A DNA stretch of 20,565 bases from a virus, in IMG/VR virus record IMGVR_UViG_3300008450_000593, positions 1 to 20,565 of that record. One strand, given 5' to 3'. The notes under the pieces are model-generated. The model saw only the letters and a program-made list of their open reading frames with translations. It was not told the origin of the DNA and did no database searches. Both the position numbers and the translations under genes were made by a program. Every line of letters starts with the position of its first letter. The first letter of the stretch is position 1. This document shows, piece after piece, positions 1 through 7,235 of this stretch.

Positions 1-189
1 GGCACCTCAAAGCTCTACGCAATGAGAGATAGTAATTTGTACTTAGGTTGCGACATATTAGGAGAAGAAGATAGATGGGAAATTTTCTATGCGAAAGAAG
101 CAATGGAAGTGAGATTTGTAGCTGAGTGGAAACTGGGAATACAATGCGCTTTCCCTCAGGAGACAGTGTCTTTCATCTTAGTACCATAA
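1..189 (+). CDS. Major capsid protein, C-terminal fragment (probable)
   Basis: This is the last 62 codons of a gene that begins before the window and ends with TAA at 187-189. The readable tail runs from GTSKLYAMRDSNLYLGCDIL to a final FILVP. The pattern of a 'NLYLGCD' stretch, then alternating polar and hydrophobic strands ending in 'KLGIQCAFPQETV', resembles the C-terminal strands of HK97-fold major capsid proteins in Bacteroidetes phages, where the chain closes on a beta strand after a G-x-Q-x-A-x-P segment. Position supports this: it sits directly upstream of structural genes and is followed by a strong terminator, as expected for a highly expressed capsid gene. The fold call is inferred from a short fragment. 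Confidence 0.55.
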   Translation, partial: GTSKLYAMRDSNLYLGCDILGEEDRWEIFYAKEAMEVRFVAEWKLGIQCAFPQETVSFILVP

Positions 190-204
190 TTGGATAGTAA
201 CAGT

Positions 205-236
205 GGAGGAGGTGTTAAAAACCTCCTCCTATTTTT
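205..236 (+). terminator. Rho-independent terminator after the capsid gene
   Basis: A perfect 9-bp stem (GGAGGAGGT at 205-213 with ACCTCCTCC at 221-229) closes a 7-nt A-rich loop and is followed by TATTTTT. It lies 16 nt after the stop of the presumed capsid gene, which suits separating a highly expressed capsid message from the genes downstream. Confidence 0.85.
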
Positions 237-258
237 AAAAATTTTAAATATATAAGCC

Positions 259-771
259 ATGCCATGTGCATTAACGCAAGGATACAATTTAGACTGCCGC
301 GATAGCATCGGCGGAGTGAAAGAGGTCTATTTTATGGAGCTCGGTAATTTGAGCAGTTACACTGAGGCATCAGGTGTTGTGACTGCCATCACCAAAGCTG
401 CCGGTAAAAAGTTTTACAAATATAATTTGGTTAAGCAAACAGCCATGATGGAGGATACATTGACCGTATCTGAGGAGAATGGTACTGTATTCGCTGATCA
501 AAAGCTGTCAATCATCCTCAATAAGATGCAGGCAAACACTCGCAATGAGTTGTTATTGTTAGCTCAAAATTTGTTGGTTGCTGTTGTTGCAGATAGAAAC
601 GGCAAATTTTTTATCTTAGGATTGAAAAATGGTTTGGTGATCACAACTGCAAAAGCTGAGTCAGGTACAAAGATGGGAGACCGTAACGGATACACCATCG
701 AGTTTGTGGGTGCTGAGCCTGAGCTTGCTCAGGAGGTTTCATCAGGTATCATCTCAGGATTGACATCATAA
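259..771 (+). CDS. Conserved phage virion protein, possibly tail-tube-like
   Basis: A 170-residue protein beginning MPCALTQGYNLDCRDSIGG. This opening (two early cysteines and 'DSIGGVKEVYF') looks familiar from Bacteroidetes phage structural clusters, though I cannot name a curated family. The body alternates strands ('KFYKYNLVKQTAMMEDTLTV', 'FFILGLKNGLVITT') and ends with 'MGDRNGYTIEFVGAEPELA', a layout reminiscent of tail-tube or other beta-sandwich virion proteins. There is no signal peptide or membrane segment. It is a single-gene unit bracketed by the terminators at 205-236 and 795-824, implying independent dosage and hence an abundant product. The structural role is well supported by context; the specific tail-tube role is only a suggestion. 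Confidence 0.5.
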   Translation: MPCALTQGYNLDCRDSIGGVKEVYFMELGNLSSYTEASGVVTAITKAAGKKFYKYNLVKQTAMMEDTLTVSEENGTVFADQKLSIILNKMQANTRNELLLLAQNLLVAVVADRNGKFFILGLKNGLVITTAKAESGTKMGDRNGYTIEFVGAEPELAQEVSSGIISGLTS

Positions 772-794
772 TATTACCCGGTGAAATAATAAAG

Positions 795-824
795 TGCTCG
801 GCTAAATGGCCGGGCATTTTTTTT
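795..824 (+). terminator. Rho-independent terminator
   Basis: An 8-bp stem (TGCTCGGC at 795-802 with GCCGGGCA at 809-816, one G-T wobble) has a 6-nt loop and is followed by eight T residues. It ends the preceding single-gene unit about 25 nt after its stop codon. Confidence 0.9.
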
Positions 825-851
825 GACACAAAACAGCAGCGTTGATATTTA

Positions 852-1235
852 ATGTTGATGATACAATTAGTCAAAGGCATCAACAAAAATGTGGTATTGA
901 CTTTGTCGGAGTTTACAACTTTGACAAATGCCTATTATCTTTTTATTTTTGAGCATGTTACAACAAAGGAGATATTTGACTTTGTGCTGCCAATGAGTGC
1001 AGACCTCAGCACGCATCAATGGAGATACAATGAGTTTTTGATTGCTGCATCTCACTTTACATCCGCACCAGTAGGGAAATATCAATATCACATATACGAA
1101 CAAGCCAGCAGCTCAAACACCAATCCCACAGGGTTGACATTGGTTGAGCAGGGCAAAATGGATTTAAACAACGCGACAGCATTTGAGTTCACTCAATATG
1201 AGACCGCGACAAATTACACTCAATATGGAGGATAG
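852..1235 (+). CDS. Hypothetical phage structural-cluster protein
   Basis: A 127-residue protein of unknown function. It has no membrane segment or signal peptide. Alternating hydrophobic and aromatic residues ('AYYLFIFEH', 'DFVLPMSADLS', 'QWRYNEFLI', 'GKYQYHIYEQ') suggest a small beta-sandwich, and the C-terminus is Thr/Tyr rich. The stop overlaps the portal start by 11 nt, so the two are probably translationally coupled. ATG at 852 is used; an in-frame ATG at 858 would shorten it by two residues. From its place between the capsid and portal genes it is most likely a minor virion or assembly protein, but no motif proves this. Confidence 0.6.
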   Translation: MLMIQLVKGINKNVVLTLSEFTTLTNAYYLFIFEHVTTKEIFDFVLPMSADLSTHQWRYNEFLIAASHFTSAPVGKYQYHIYEQASSSNTNPTGLTLVEQGKMDLNNATAFEFTQYETATNYTQYGG

Positions 1236-3300
1236 GCAAATTATTGTACTCAAATTTGAGGACAGCAAAATACCTGAGTTTAAGGAGGTAAAGGGTAAAG
1301 AATGGATTTACTACGGTGATGACAATTTATATCCTGAGTACTTAACAAAGCTATTTAATAAGTCAGCGAAACACAATGCCATCATCAATGGAAAGGTGAC
1401 ATACATTGTTGGCGAGGGGCTGTATGCAAAGGTTGATGATGCAGAGGCAGACAAAATGATATTTAAAGCTAACAGCGCAGGCGAGAGCTTAAATGACATC
1501 ATGAAAAAATGCGCTCTGGATATTGAGATATTTGGAGGCTTTTATCTTAATGTCATACCAAATAAACTGGGCGGGATTGCAGATATTTATCACATGGACT
1601 ATGAGCGTGTGAGAAGCAATGAGGATGGCTCAATGTTTTTCTACAAAAATGATTGGAAAGTATCACGCGACAAGCCGATGGAGTTTAAGGCATTCAACCC
1701 TAAGGACATGACTGCATCCTCCATCTTTGCGTATAAAGAATACAGACCGGGACTGAGGACATACACGCTACCAAATTACATTGGTGCCATCAATTATATT
1801 GAGGCTGACATGGAGGTATCAAAGCATACTTTGACCAATGCAAAGACAGGGTTTAGTCCGTCTAAGATGATAAATTTTTTTAATGGAGAGCCTGCCCCTG
1901 AAATGCAGCGTGACATCCAAAAAAGAATGGAGCGTAAATTCACCGGTGCTGATGGATCAAAGATGATAATTGCTTTCAACAATGATCCGGCAAAGGCTCC
2001 CACCATTCAAGATTTAGGGCAGAGTGATTTGACAAAGGAGGATTTTCAACATGTTGATGCATTGATTACTCAAAATCTAATGGCAGGGCATCAGATTACA
2101 ACACCGGGATTGTTTGGTATTAGTGAGCCGGGCAAACTGGGGATGCGCAATGAATTAAAAATGGCTTATGAGATTTTCCAAAATACTTACATCAATCACA
2201 AACAAAGGTCGATTGAGAAGGTGTTTAATTTTCTCGCAAAATATAAGGGTGTAAAAACTGAGCTGTACATCAGACCATGTGATCCAATAGGCATTGAGAT
2301 TACCGATGCAATGATACTACAGGCAGCTCCAAAGTCATGGATACTCGATAAGATAGGTATTGACACAGAGAAGTACAAAGATGCAACAGTATCAGGTCAA
2401 CCGGTTGTGACTGAGCAGCCTGCTCCAGTTGAGAAAATGGAGACGGAAGCACCGGCAGTCAACAACGTGCTGACAAACTTAACAGGCAGACAATATCAGC
2501 AGATCAATCGCATTGTGCGACAATATACGCAGGGCAAATTGTCGCTGTCACAGGCATCACTCATGCTCAAAAACGGGTTTGGGTTTACTGATGATGATGT
2601 GACAGCTTATTTGGGTTTAAATGAGCAAAAATTTAATAAGGAGTACACTGAGGAGGAGGTTGCTAATATCTTAATGGAGATGGGTGAGCAGCGCGAGATG
2701 TTCCATGTGATACACAGCAGGGAGAACAAATTTAGCAGTGACGCGGACATGGTTGCATTTGAGGAGGCATTTTACAAAAAGGAGCATTTTGCAATCACTG
2801 AATTGGTGACTGATTTGGAGGCGAATATTTTAAAGCTCATCCAAAAAAATCCCAACATCATGACAGCTGACATTGCAGCGGCAACAGGCATCGAGAAAGC
2901 ATACGCGGAGGAGGTGATACAAAGATTGACTGATCGCGGATACATCACAGCGTCAGAGGTTAGCGGTGTTGGCGGTACATTAGTGACGCGCAAACTTACA
3001 CAGCCATTGCCATCACTTGTCGGCAAAATCAGCAAAAAGCTGCCTGAGGTTATGATCCGCTACAGCTACGAGGTAAAGCCGGGTGTTGGTGCGCCTATTA
3101 TTCCCGGCACGCGCCCATTTTGCAGATCAATGCTGAGCAAAGACAGGCTTTTTTCAAGACCTCAGATTGAGGCATTGAGTGTTGTGTTGGGTTATTCTTT
3201 ATGGGATCGTAAAGGCGGATTTTGGAATAAAGGTAAAGGCAAAGGCATATCAGCAGATTGCCGCCACATGTGGAAAACAAACATCGTAGTAAAAAAATGA
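1225..3300 (+). CDS. Portal protein with winged-helix-like insert and MuF-like C-terminus
   Basis: A 691-residue protein. Residues about 1-390 read as a tailed-phage portal, the dodecameric channel at the capsid vertex: 'WIYYGDDNLYPEYLTKLFN', 'HNAIINGKVTYIVGEGL' and 'GKLGMRNELKMAYEIFQ' are typical of the Bacteroidetes version. After a Pro/Glu linker (about 397-415) comes a helical module ('TGRQYQQINRIVRQY'), then a winged-helix-like segment (about 533-580, 'ANILKLIQKNP', 'LTDRGYITASE'), and an end with GTRPFCRSM (about 628) and CRHMW (679-683) like the SPP1 gp7/MuF minor head family. I chose ATG 1225 over an upstream TTG at 1183, which would overlap the previous gene much more. It overlaps that gene by 11 nt and the next by 4. 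The length exceeds plain portals (about 400-550), consistent with a fusion. Confidence 0.85.
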   Translation: MEDRQIIVLKFEDSKIPEFKEVKGKEWIYYGDDNLYPEYLTKLFNKSAKHNAIINGKVTYIVGEGLYAKVDDAEADKMIFKANSAGESLNDIMKKCALDIEIFGGFYLNVIPNKLGGIADIYHMDYERVRSNEDGSMFFYKNDWKVSRDKPMEFKAFNPKDMTASSIFAYKEYRPGLRTYTLPNYIGAINYIEADMEVSKHTLTNAKTGFSPSKMINFFNGEPAPEMQRDIQKRMERKFTGADGSKMIIAFNNDPAKAPTIQDLGQSDLTKEDFQHVDALITQNLMAGHQITTPGLFGISEPGKLGMRNELKMAYEIFQNTYINHKQRSIEKVFNFLAKYKGVKTELYIRPCDPIGIEITDAMILQAAPKSWILDKIGIDTEKYKDATVSGQPVVTEQPAPVEKMETEAPAVNNVLTNLTGRQYQQINRIVRQYTQGKLSLSQASLMLKNGFGFTDDDVTAYLGLNEQKFNKEYTEEEVANILMEMGEQREMFHVIHSRENKFSSDADMVAFEEAFYKKEHFAITELVTDLEANILKLIQKNPNIMTADIAAATGIEKAYAEEVIQRLTDRGYITASEVSGVGGTLVTRKLTQPLPSLVGKISKKLPEVMIRYSYEVKPGVGAPIIPGTRPFCRSMLSKDRLFSRPQIEALSVVLGYSLWDRKGGFWNKGKGKGISADCRHMWKTNIVVKK

Positions 3301-3881
3301 GTAAAAACATTCTGATGCTGTCTGTTGCCTTATTAAAGGAGCGCACAGCAATACATGACAACATTGATGAAAAGCTGATTTATCCGGAGATAAAAGCTGC
3401 ACAGGATATGTTTATTCTGCCAGTGCTCGGCTCGGCTTTATTCAATAAGATATTAAATGACATCGACAGCAATACTTTGGGAGGAAACTACAAAGATTTG
3501 GTCGATGATTACATACTGGACACGCTCATCAACTATGTGATTAGTGAGTTGCCTTTGGGATTGACTTATCAGTTTTGGAATAAGGGAGTGGCGCAGAAAA
3601 CAACAGACCAAAGTTTGACTCCATCAATGTCAGATTTGTTCAGCGTGGCGAGTAAATACAAGCGCAGGGCTGAGGAGTATGCACAAAGATTGAGATTGTA
3701 TTTGCGCGAGAATGCAGACACAATGTATCCTGAGTACATCAATCCGGGCAGCGGTGTTGACACAGTGATACCTGAGACACAAGGTTTCTCAAATCCGATA
3801 TATCTCGGCGATGTATCACCATACAGCTCAGAGTACAAAACATACGAGAGTAAATATCAAGGGAATTTGCCCCGATGCTAA
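3297..3881 (+). CDS. DUF6712-like head-tail connector protein
   Basis: A 194-residue, mostly helical protein. The N-terminal half ('KERTAIHDNIDEKLIYPEI', 'QDMFILPVLGSALFNKIL') followed by helices around 'YVISELPLGLTYQFWNKG' and 'KYKRRAEEYAQRLRLYLRE' matches my memory of the DUF6712 family found next to the portal in Bacteroidetes phages. By position and helical character it is the likely counterpart of gp6/gp15-type adaptors that dock under the portal. It starts in an ATGA overlap with the portal stop, so it should be translated from the same message. An upstream in-frame start at 3258 would place 39 nt more inside the portal gene and is not favoured. The family call is from memory; the adaptor role is inference. 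Confidence 0.65.
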   Translation: MSKNILMLSVALLKERTAIHDNIDEKLIYPEIKAAQDMFILPVLGSALFNKILNDIDSNTLGGNYKDLVDDYILDTLINYVISELPLGLTYQFWNKGVAQKTTDQSLTPSMSDLFSVASKYKRRAEEYAQRLRLYLRENADTMYPEYINPGSGVDTVIPETQGFSNPIYLGDVSPYSSEYKTYESKYQGNLPRC

Positions 3882-3885
3882 TAAC

Positions 3886-4005
3886 ATGAGTAAAAACATC
3901 AAGCGTACAAACGAGGCTAAACTTAAACTATACCTCGCAAAGTTGAAAAAAAATGACGTTAAATCAGGTAGTACAAAAACTGGAGCAGCTTGCCCTAAGC
4001 CATAA
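3886..4005 (+). CDS. Very small basic protein (39 aa), unknown
   Basis: A 39-residue Lys-rich peptide starting MSKNIKRTNEAKLKLYLAKL, with a short amphipathic helix followed by a polar, Gly/Ser/Thr-rich tail ending in AACPKP. It starts four bases after the connector stop and overlaps the next gene by 53 nt in the +1 frame. Its first 14 nucleotides (ATGAGTAAAAACAT) are identical to those of the preceding connector gene at 3297, which may be a small duplication of the start region or chance. It fills the gap between two structural genes neatly, which argues for a real gene, but no function can be assigned. Confidence 0.45.
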   Translation: MSKNIKRTNEAKLKLYLAKLKKNDVKSGSTKTGAACPKP

Positions 4006-4684
4006 ACAGCTCAACCATTTCTTTTTTGGTGAGGTTGTGGATTGGTTAGCCAATGGGGACATCAGGTATCCGGCATGCTGTGTTGAGATCAATCCATCAT
4101 CCATCAGTAAGGATGACCACCAAACCATCTACAGTTTCGAGATATGGTTTTTGGATTTGGTGAATGTGGACATGGAGGCAAATGAGAATGAGGTTGAGGT
4201 GATGAGTGATTTGACAAGCATTGCAGAGGATTACATTGCCATGCTAAATTTTAGTCAGTATCAGGATATTTGGACAATCGGCTCAACATATCAATTGGAG
4301 TACTACAGAGAGAAATTTGAGGACTTGACAATTGCTGTGAGGTTTACATGTACCATTGGTGTTGACAATACAACAGACAGATGTCAGGTGCCTGCAACTG
4401 GTGTTACATTTGAGAGCGGTAGTGAGTATCCTCCACAAATACAAATACAGGAAAATACTGTGTACACGTACACGTACATATGTGACGGCTCAGAGCTTTA
4501 TGCAATCAGCGCGGCGGATGTTGTCAATAAGGAGGTGCTATTGGTGTTTGTTGGTGATAAGAGATTGAGTGAGGCGGCGCACAGTGCAGGAGTGAATGAG
4601 TATGAGTATGATGCTGCGCTCGGTGAGTTCACATTTGGGGTTGAGTTACAAGCTGGTCAAGTCATACAAATTTTATATCGATGA
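3953..4684 (+). CDS. Neck/tail-completion-like protein (tentative)
   Basis: A 243-residue protein in two parts. The N-terminal 130 residues ('MTLNQVVQKLEQLALSHKQL', 'FFFGEVVDWLANGDIRYP', 'YSFEIWFLDLVNVDME', a helix 'MSDLTSIAEDYIAML', then 'LTIAVRFTCTIGVDN') have the helix-strand-strand-helix-strand rhythm of tail terminator or head-closure proteins encoded just after the adaptor. The last 90 residues are Thr/Tyr-rich beta strands without a recognised family, perhaps a decoration domain. It ends in an ATGA overlap with the fibre gene. The assignment rests on gene order and secondary-structure pattern only. Confidence 0.5.
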   Translation: MTLNQVVQKLEQLALSHKQLNHFFFGEVVDWLANGDIRYPACCVEINPSSISKDDHQTIYSFEIWFLDLVNVDMEANENEVEVMSDLTSIAEDYIAMLNFSQYQDIWTIGSTYQLEYYREKFEDLTIAVRFTCTIGVDNTTDRCQVPATGVTFESGSEYPPQIQIQENTVYTYTYICDGSELYAISAADVVNKEVLLVFVGDKRLSEAAHSAGVNEYEYDAALGEFTFGVELQAGQVIQILYR

Positions 4685-6531
4685 GATTAATACTTTTATT
4701 TACTTTTTTATTGGTTGGTTTTGTTGGTAGGTCGCAAAATGACACTACCAAATACTACAAGTCATTTGACTATGGATGGAATTATCAAAGATTAAAGGCA
4801 CGCGCAGCAATGGTGTTGCCATCGGACACTGTCACAAATAAGCTCGGAGTTGTGACAATCGACACAACACTATTTGTGGGCAATGGCAGCAGATGGGTGA
4901 GGATGGGAGGCGCAACCGGAGGCGGAGGCGCAGGAGCAGACAGTGCAATATTTTATACAAAGTACAGGAGTGATACAAGCCGCTCAAATATTTATACTGC
5001 AATAAATACAAAGCTGAACAAAACAGACACTGCAAATGCATTCCTGATAAGTGTATCACAGCCAAATGACAGCTCATTAACCTTTGTCAAAGGCACAACC
5101 AGTACAAACTACATCATCAGGTCATCTGTTGCAGGATCAGCAACGCGATTGATTACGCGAGTTTACAACAATACAGGCAGCACAATTGCACGCGGCAGTG
5201 TTGTGTACATCAGCGGCAGACATTCAAGCAACTTGCCAACAATTGCATTGGCTACCGGTAACAGCGAAGAAAATTCATATAAAACATTCGCATTGGTTGA
5301 GAGTGACATCCCAACGAGCAATGACGGCAACGTGATACAAGCCGGCAACATTGGCAATCTTAATCTGCCGACATCATCATATACTGACGGAGACATTGTT
5401 TATCTGAGCCCAACTGTTCCCGGAGGCATCACAATAACTAAACCATTAGCGCCTAATCATATATGCAAAATTGGTAGTATAACACGTGCTCATCCTCAAT
5501 TTGGGGCGATAGAGGTGAAGATTGAAAACGGATGGCAGATGGATGAGCTTAGTGATGTGCAGATACCTTTGTATCCTAATGACAGCACACTTTTGCAGTA
5601 CAGCCGGGTTGACTCATTGTGGCATGCTGTGAGCATCACAAATGCCATTGGAAACAACTACCTCAAACCGTCAGACAGTGCGACATATCAAACTAAATTC
5701 CGCTCAGATACTGCGCGGACAAATACCTATACTGCTATAAATACAAAACTAAATTCATCAGACAGCACAATATACCAAACGAAATTTCGTTCCGATACTG
5801 CGCGGACAAATACCTATACTGCCATTGCAGGGAAATTCACTTTGCCATCACTAACAAGTGGCTCAGTTTTATTTTCTGATGGTACAACCATCGCGCAGAA
5901 AAATTCAAATTTCTTTTGGGATAACACAAACAACAGGCTTGGGCTTGGGACAACATCACCGGCAAATGCTTTTGATGTTGTGAGAGGCACAGCCGGTACA
6001 ATGGGCAGAGGTACATTTGAGAGTGCATCATTCTCATTCAATGGTGATGCAAAGGTCGGAGTTTACACATCATCAGCAACGGCAACAGATGGAGCAGGGA
6101 TAGCATTTGCACAAACTAATTTGCAGGCAAATAGTCGGTATCCCGGCTTTGAGCTTCAGTATGTTTATTCCAGTACAGTGGCAAACAATGCTATGCGTTT
6201 TAATTACACTGAGCGATCATCAACTGGTGTTGTGCAAAATTACACTGCAAATGTATTGCAGGCATTTTCAAATGGTACTGTCACTATCAATCCAACAGCA
6301 TCAGGAGTGAGCGCAACTGCAAAGTTGTTAGTTGGTACTGCGAGCTCGACTCACATGTTTGATGTGAATGGTACTGCGAGAGTCAATCAATTATATTTAA
6401 GAGCTTTAAATACTGCGCCTGCATCAGCGACAGCAACAGGCACAACCGGTGAGATACGAATTGACGCAAACTTTATTTATATATGCACCGCGACAAACAC
6501 ATGGAAACGCGTTGCTATTGCAACATGGTAA
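4681..6531 (+). CDS. Tail-fibre-like protein with N-terminal signal peptide
   Basis: A 616-residue protein. Residues 1-19 form a convincing Bacteroidetes-type signal peptide (hydrophobic LILLFTFLLVGFVG, then a probable cut near SQ/ND). A Gly-rich turn lies near 78-85. The motif 'SDxxxYxTKFRSDTARTNTYTAI' recurs at about residues 86, 331 and 360. A central module around 155-310 ('NNTGSTIARGSVVYISG', 'LPTSSYTDGDIVYLSP', 'IENGWQMDELSDVQI') resembles fibre modules of Bacteroidetes phages. The later 'NNRLGLGTTSPANAFDV' and 'FDVNGTARVNQLYL' repeats resemble fibre/appendage tails, ending in 'NFIYICTATNTWKRV'. No S74 peptidase or T9SS C-terminal signal is visible. It probably binds the host surface. 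The signal peptide is odd for a cytoplasmically assembled virion part. Confidence 0.7.
   Translation: MRLILLFTFLLVGFVGRSQNDTTKYYKSFDYGWNYQRLKARAAMVLPSDTVTNKLGVVTIDTTLFVGNGSRWVRMGGATGGGGAGADSAIFYTKYRSDTSRSNIYTAINTKLNKTDTANAFLISVSQPNDSSLTFVKGTTSTNYIIRSSVAGSATRLITRVYNNTGSTIARGSVVYISGRHSSNLPTIALATGNSEENSYKTFALVESDIPTSNDGNVIQAGNIGNLNLPTSSYTDGDIVYLSPTVPGGITITKPLAPNHICKIGSITRAHPQFGAIEVKIENGWQMDELSDVQIPLYPNDSTLLQYSRVDSLWHAVSITNAIGNNYLKPSDSATYQTKFRSDTARTNTYTAINTKLNSSDSTIYQTKFRSDTARTNTYTAIAGKFTLPSLTSGSVLFSDGTTIAQKNSNFFWDNTNNRLGLGTTSPANAFDVVRGTAGTMGRGTFESASFSFNGDAKVGVYTSSATATDGAGIAFAQTNLQANSRYPGFELQYVYSSTVANNAMRFNYTERSSTGVVQNYTANVLQAFSNGTVTINPTASGVSATAKLLVGTASSTHMFDVNGTARVNQLYLRALNTAPASATATGTTGEIRIDANFIYICTATNTWKRVAIATW
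5671..5838 (+). repeat. Tandem 87-nt repeat inside the fibre gene
   Basis: Two adjacent copies of a 29-codon unit (starting at 5671 and 5758) encode SDSATYQTKFRSDTARTNT and a near-identical second version. A 29-nt block is identical in both (5707-5735 and 5794-5822). A more diverged copy begins near 4936 in the same gene. The near-identity at DNA level implies a recent duplication, typical of fibre genes that change length by recombination. Confidence 0.8.
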
Positions 6532-6541
6532 AAAATAAACA

Positions 6542-6802
6542 ATGATACAAATACAACCTTTAATCATTCCGACACAGGGCACAGCAGTTGCATTGATACT
6601 CAAGTGTCAGACACTTGACATGACGGCAACAACTGCCGACTTTTATTACGAGCTTATCACAGCAGGCACATACAACACACCGTACAAAGTTTTGGTATCA
6701 GGTGACATCTCAATGACTGAGGCGGAGTACAGCCAATGGGGAGCAGACAACACATATTGCATACAATGGGCTGCACAAAAGCTCGGCTTAACTTTAATCT
6801 AA
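6542..6802 (+). CDS. Small hypothetical protein downstream of the fibre
   Basis: An 86-residue protein with a beta-rich pattern ('AVALILKCQTLDMTATTADF', 'YYELITAGTYNTPYKVLVSG') and a C-terminal amphipathic helix ('EAEYSQWGADNTYCIQWAAQ'). There is no signal peptide or membrane segment. It starts 10 nt after the fibre stop, behind the A-rich leader AAAAAATAAACA, and its stop shares bases with the next start (TAATG). Its position suggests a small fibre-associated protein or chaperone, or the first gene of the lysis cluster. No family recognised. Confidence 0.6.
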   Translation: MIQIQPLIIPTQGTAVALILKCQTLDMTATTADFYYELITAGTYNTPYKVLVSGDISMTEAEYSQWGADNTYCIQWAAQKLGLTLI

Positions 6803-6972
6803 TGAAACAGCATTTTGACTTATTAGGGGTGTGGTTGCTATCTGTTGCAACATACCTGACATCATCTGAGGTGATTGGTTTTTTTGCAATTGCCGCGAGT
6901 GTCACAACCATCATCGGAAACATTCCGGGCATCATCAAATTTTTTAACAAATACATAAAAAATGAAAAGTAA
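6802..6972 (+). CDS. Small membrane protein, holin candidate
   Basis: A 56-residue protein, largely hydrophobic: 'LLGVWLLSVATYL' followed by 'VIGFFAIAASVTTIIGNIPG', then a charged tail 'KFFNKYIKNEK'. This fits two short or one long membrane segment with a basic C-terminus, as in small phage holins. It overlaps the next membrane protein by 11 nt and is followed within 2.3 kb by an endolysin lacking a signal sequence, which needs a holin for release. The ATG at 6802 overlaps the previous stop; the longer reading from 6736 lies inside the preceding gene. Holin identity is inferred from size, topology and position. Confidence 0.5.
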   Translation: MKQHFDLLGVWLLSVATYLTSSEVIGFFAIAASVTTIIGNIPGIIKFFNKYIKNEK

Positions 6973-7144
6973 CAAAACAACAATCTTCGGATTGATTTTG
7001 GCAACATTGGTGGCAATACAGCCAATCGTTGAGGGTACTGGTTATCATTTCGATGGTAACACTATTACTAAGGTTTTATTTGCTGCGTCATTGGCTGCAT
7101 TTGGTTATTTAGCCAAAGACTATGACACATCAGGTAAGCCATAA
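6962..7144 (+). CDS. Second small membrane protein, holin candidate
   Basis: A 60-residue protein with two predicted membrane segments: residues about 7-23 ('TIFGLILATLVAIQPIV') and 37-50 ('KVLFAASLAAFGYLAKD'), separated by a polar loop 'GTGYHFDGNTIT', with a polar C-terminus 'DYDTSGKP'. Two-segment proteins of this size upstream of an endolysin are typical of class II holins. Together with the gene before it this makes a pair that could be holin and antiholin, or two subunits. It overlaps the preceding gene by 11 nt. A hairpin that looks functional on the opposite strand lies immediately after its stop. Confidence 0.55.
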   Translation: MKSNKTTIFGLILATLVAIQPIVEGTGYHFDGNTITKVLFAASLAAFGYLAKDYDTSGKP

Positions 7145-7171
7145 AAAAAGGAGGCAGTAAAAACCGCCTCC
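7143..7171 (-). terminator. Rho-independent terminator reading leftward (minus strand)
   Basis: Read on the minus strand, a 9-bp stem (GGAGGCGGT with ACTGCCTCC, one G-U wobble) closes a TTTT loop and is followed by seven T residues. Read on the plus strand the wobble becomes an A-C mismatch and no T-run follows, so the element is built for leftward transcription. No leftward gene is apparent to its right. Confidence 0.65.
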
Positions 7172-7199
7172 GATCCCCCACAAACGAGTCCAATGTTTG
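7143..7199 (-). ncRNA. Candidate ~57-nt minus-strand RNA
   Basis: Inferred from a minus-strand promoter match at 7205-7235 and the minus-strand terminator at 7143-7171, with initiation expected near 7198-7200. The product would be a short 5' segment plus a terminator hairpin, antisense to the gap between the second holin candidate and the exonuclease gene. It has no convincing reading frame. It would be the only leftward transcript seen in the window. Ends are approximate and no conservation evidence is available. Confidence 0.3.
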
Positions 7200-7204
7200 C
7201 CCAA

Positions 7205-7235
7205 CAAATATAAGCAAATGCGCACACATCGCAAA
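7205..7235 (-). promoter_or_regulatory. Candidate Bacteroidetes promoter, minus strand
   Basis: On the minus strand the -7 element TATATTTG (plus 7205-7212) matches the Bacteroidetes consensus TAnnTTTG exactly. A TTTG (plus 7232-7235) lies 19 nt upstream as the -33 element. It overlaps the start codon of the rightward exonuclease gene. Roughly one such match per window this size could arise by chance in AT-rich DNA, so the adjacent terminator is what makes it credible. Confidence 0.35.

Noticed and set aside
822-853. Possible promoter between the 795-824 terminator and the gene at 852
   Set aside because: A TTTG is present but the -7 position reads TATTTAAT, a poor match to TAnnTTTG.
920-951. 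Promoter-like TTTG, 20 nt, TATTTTTG on the plus strand
   Set aside because: It matches the consensus but lies inside the coding sequence of the 852-1235 gene, with no evident transcript need nearby; expected by chance in AT-rich DNA.
6657-7025. 122-codon minus-strand ORF
   Set aside because: It is antisense to three well-packed plus-strand genes, has a cysteine- and methionine-rich chain without pattern, and no promoter or leader fits it.
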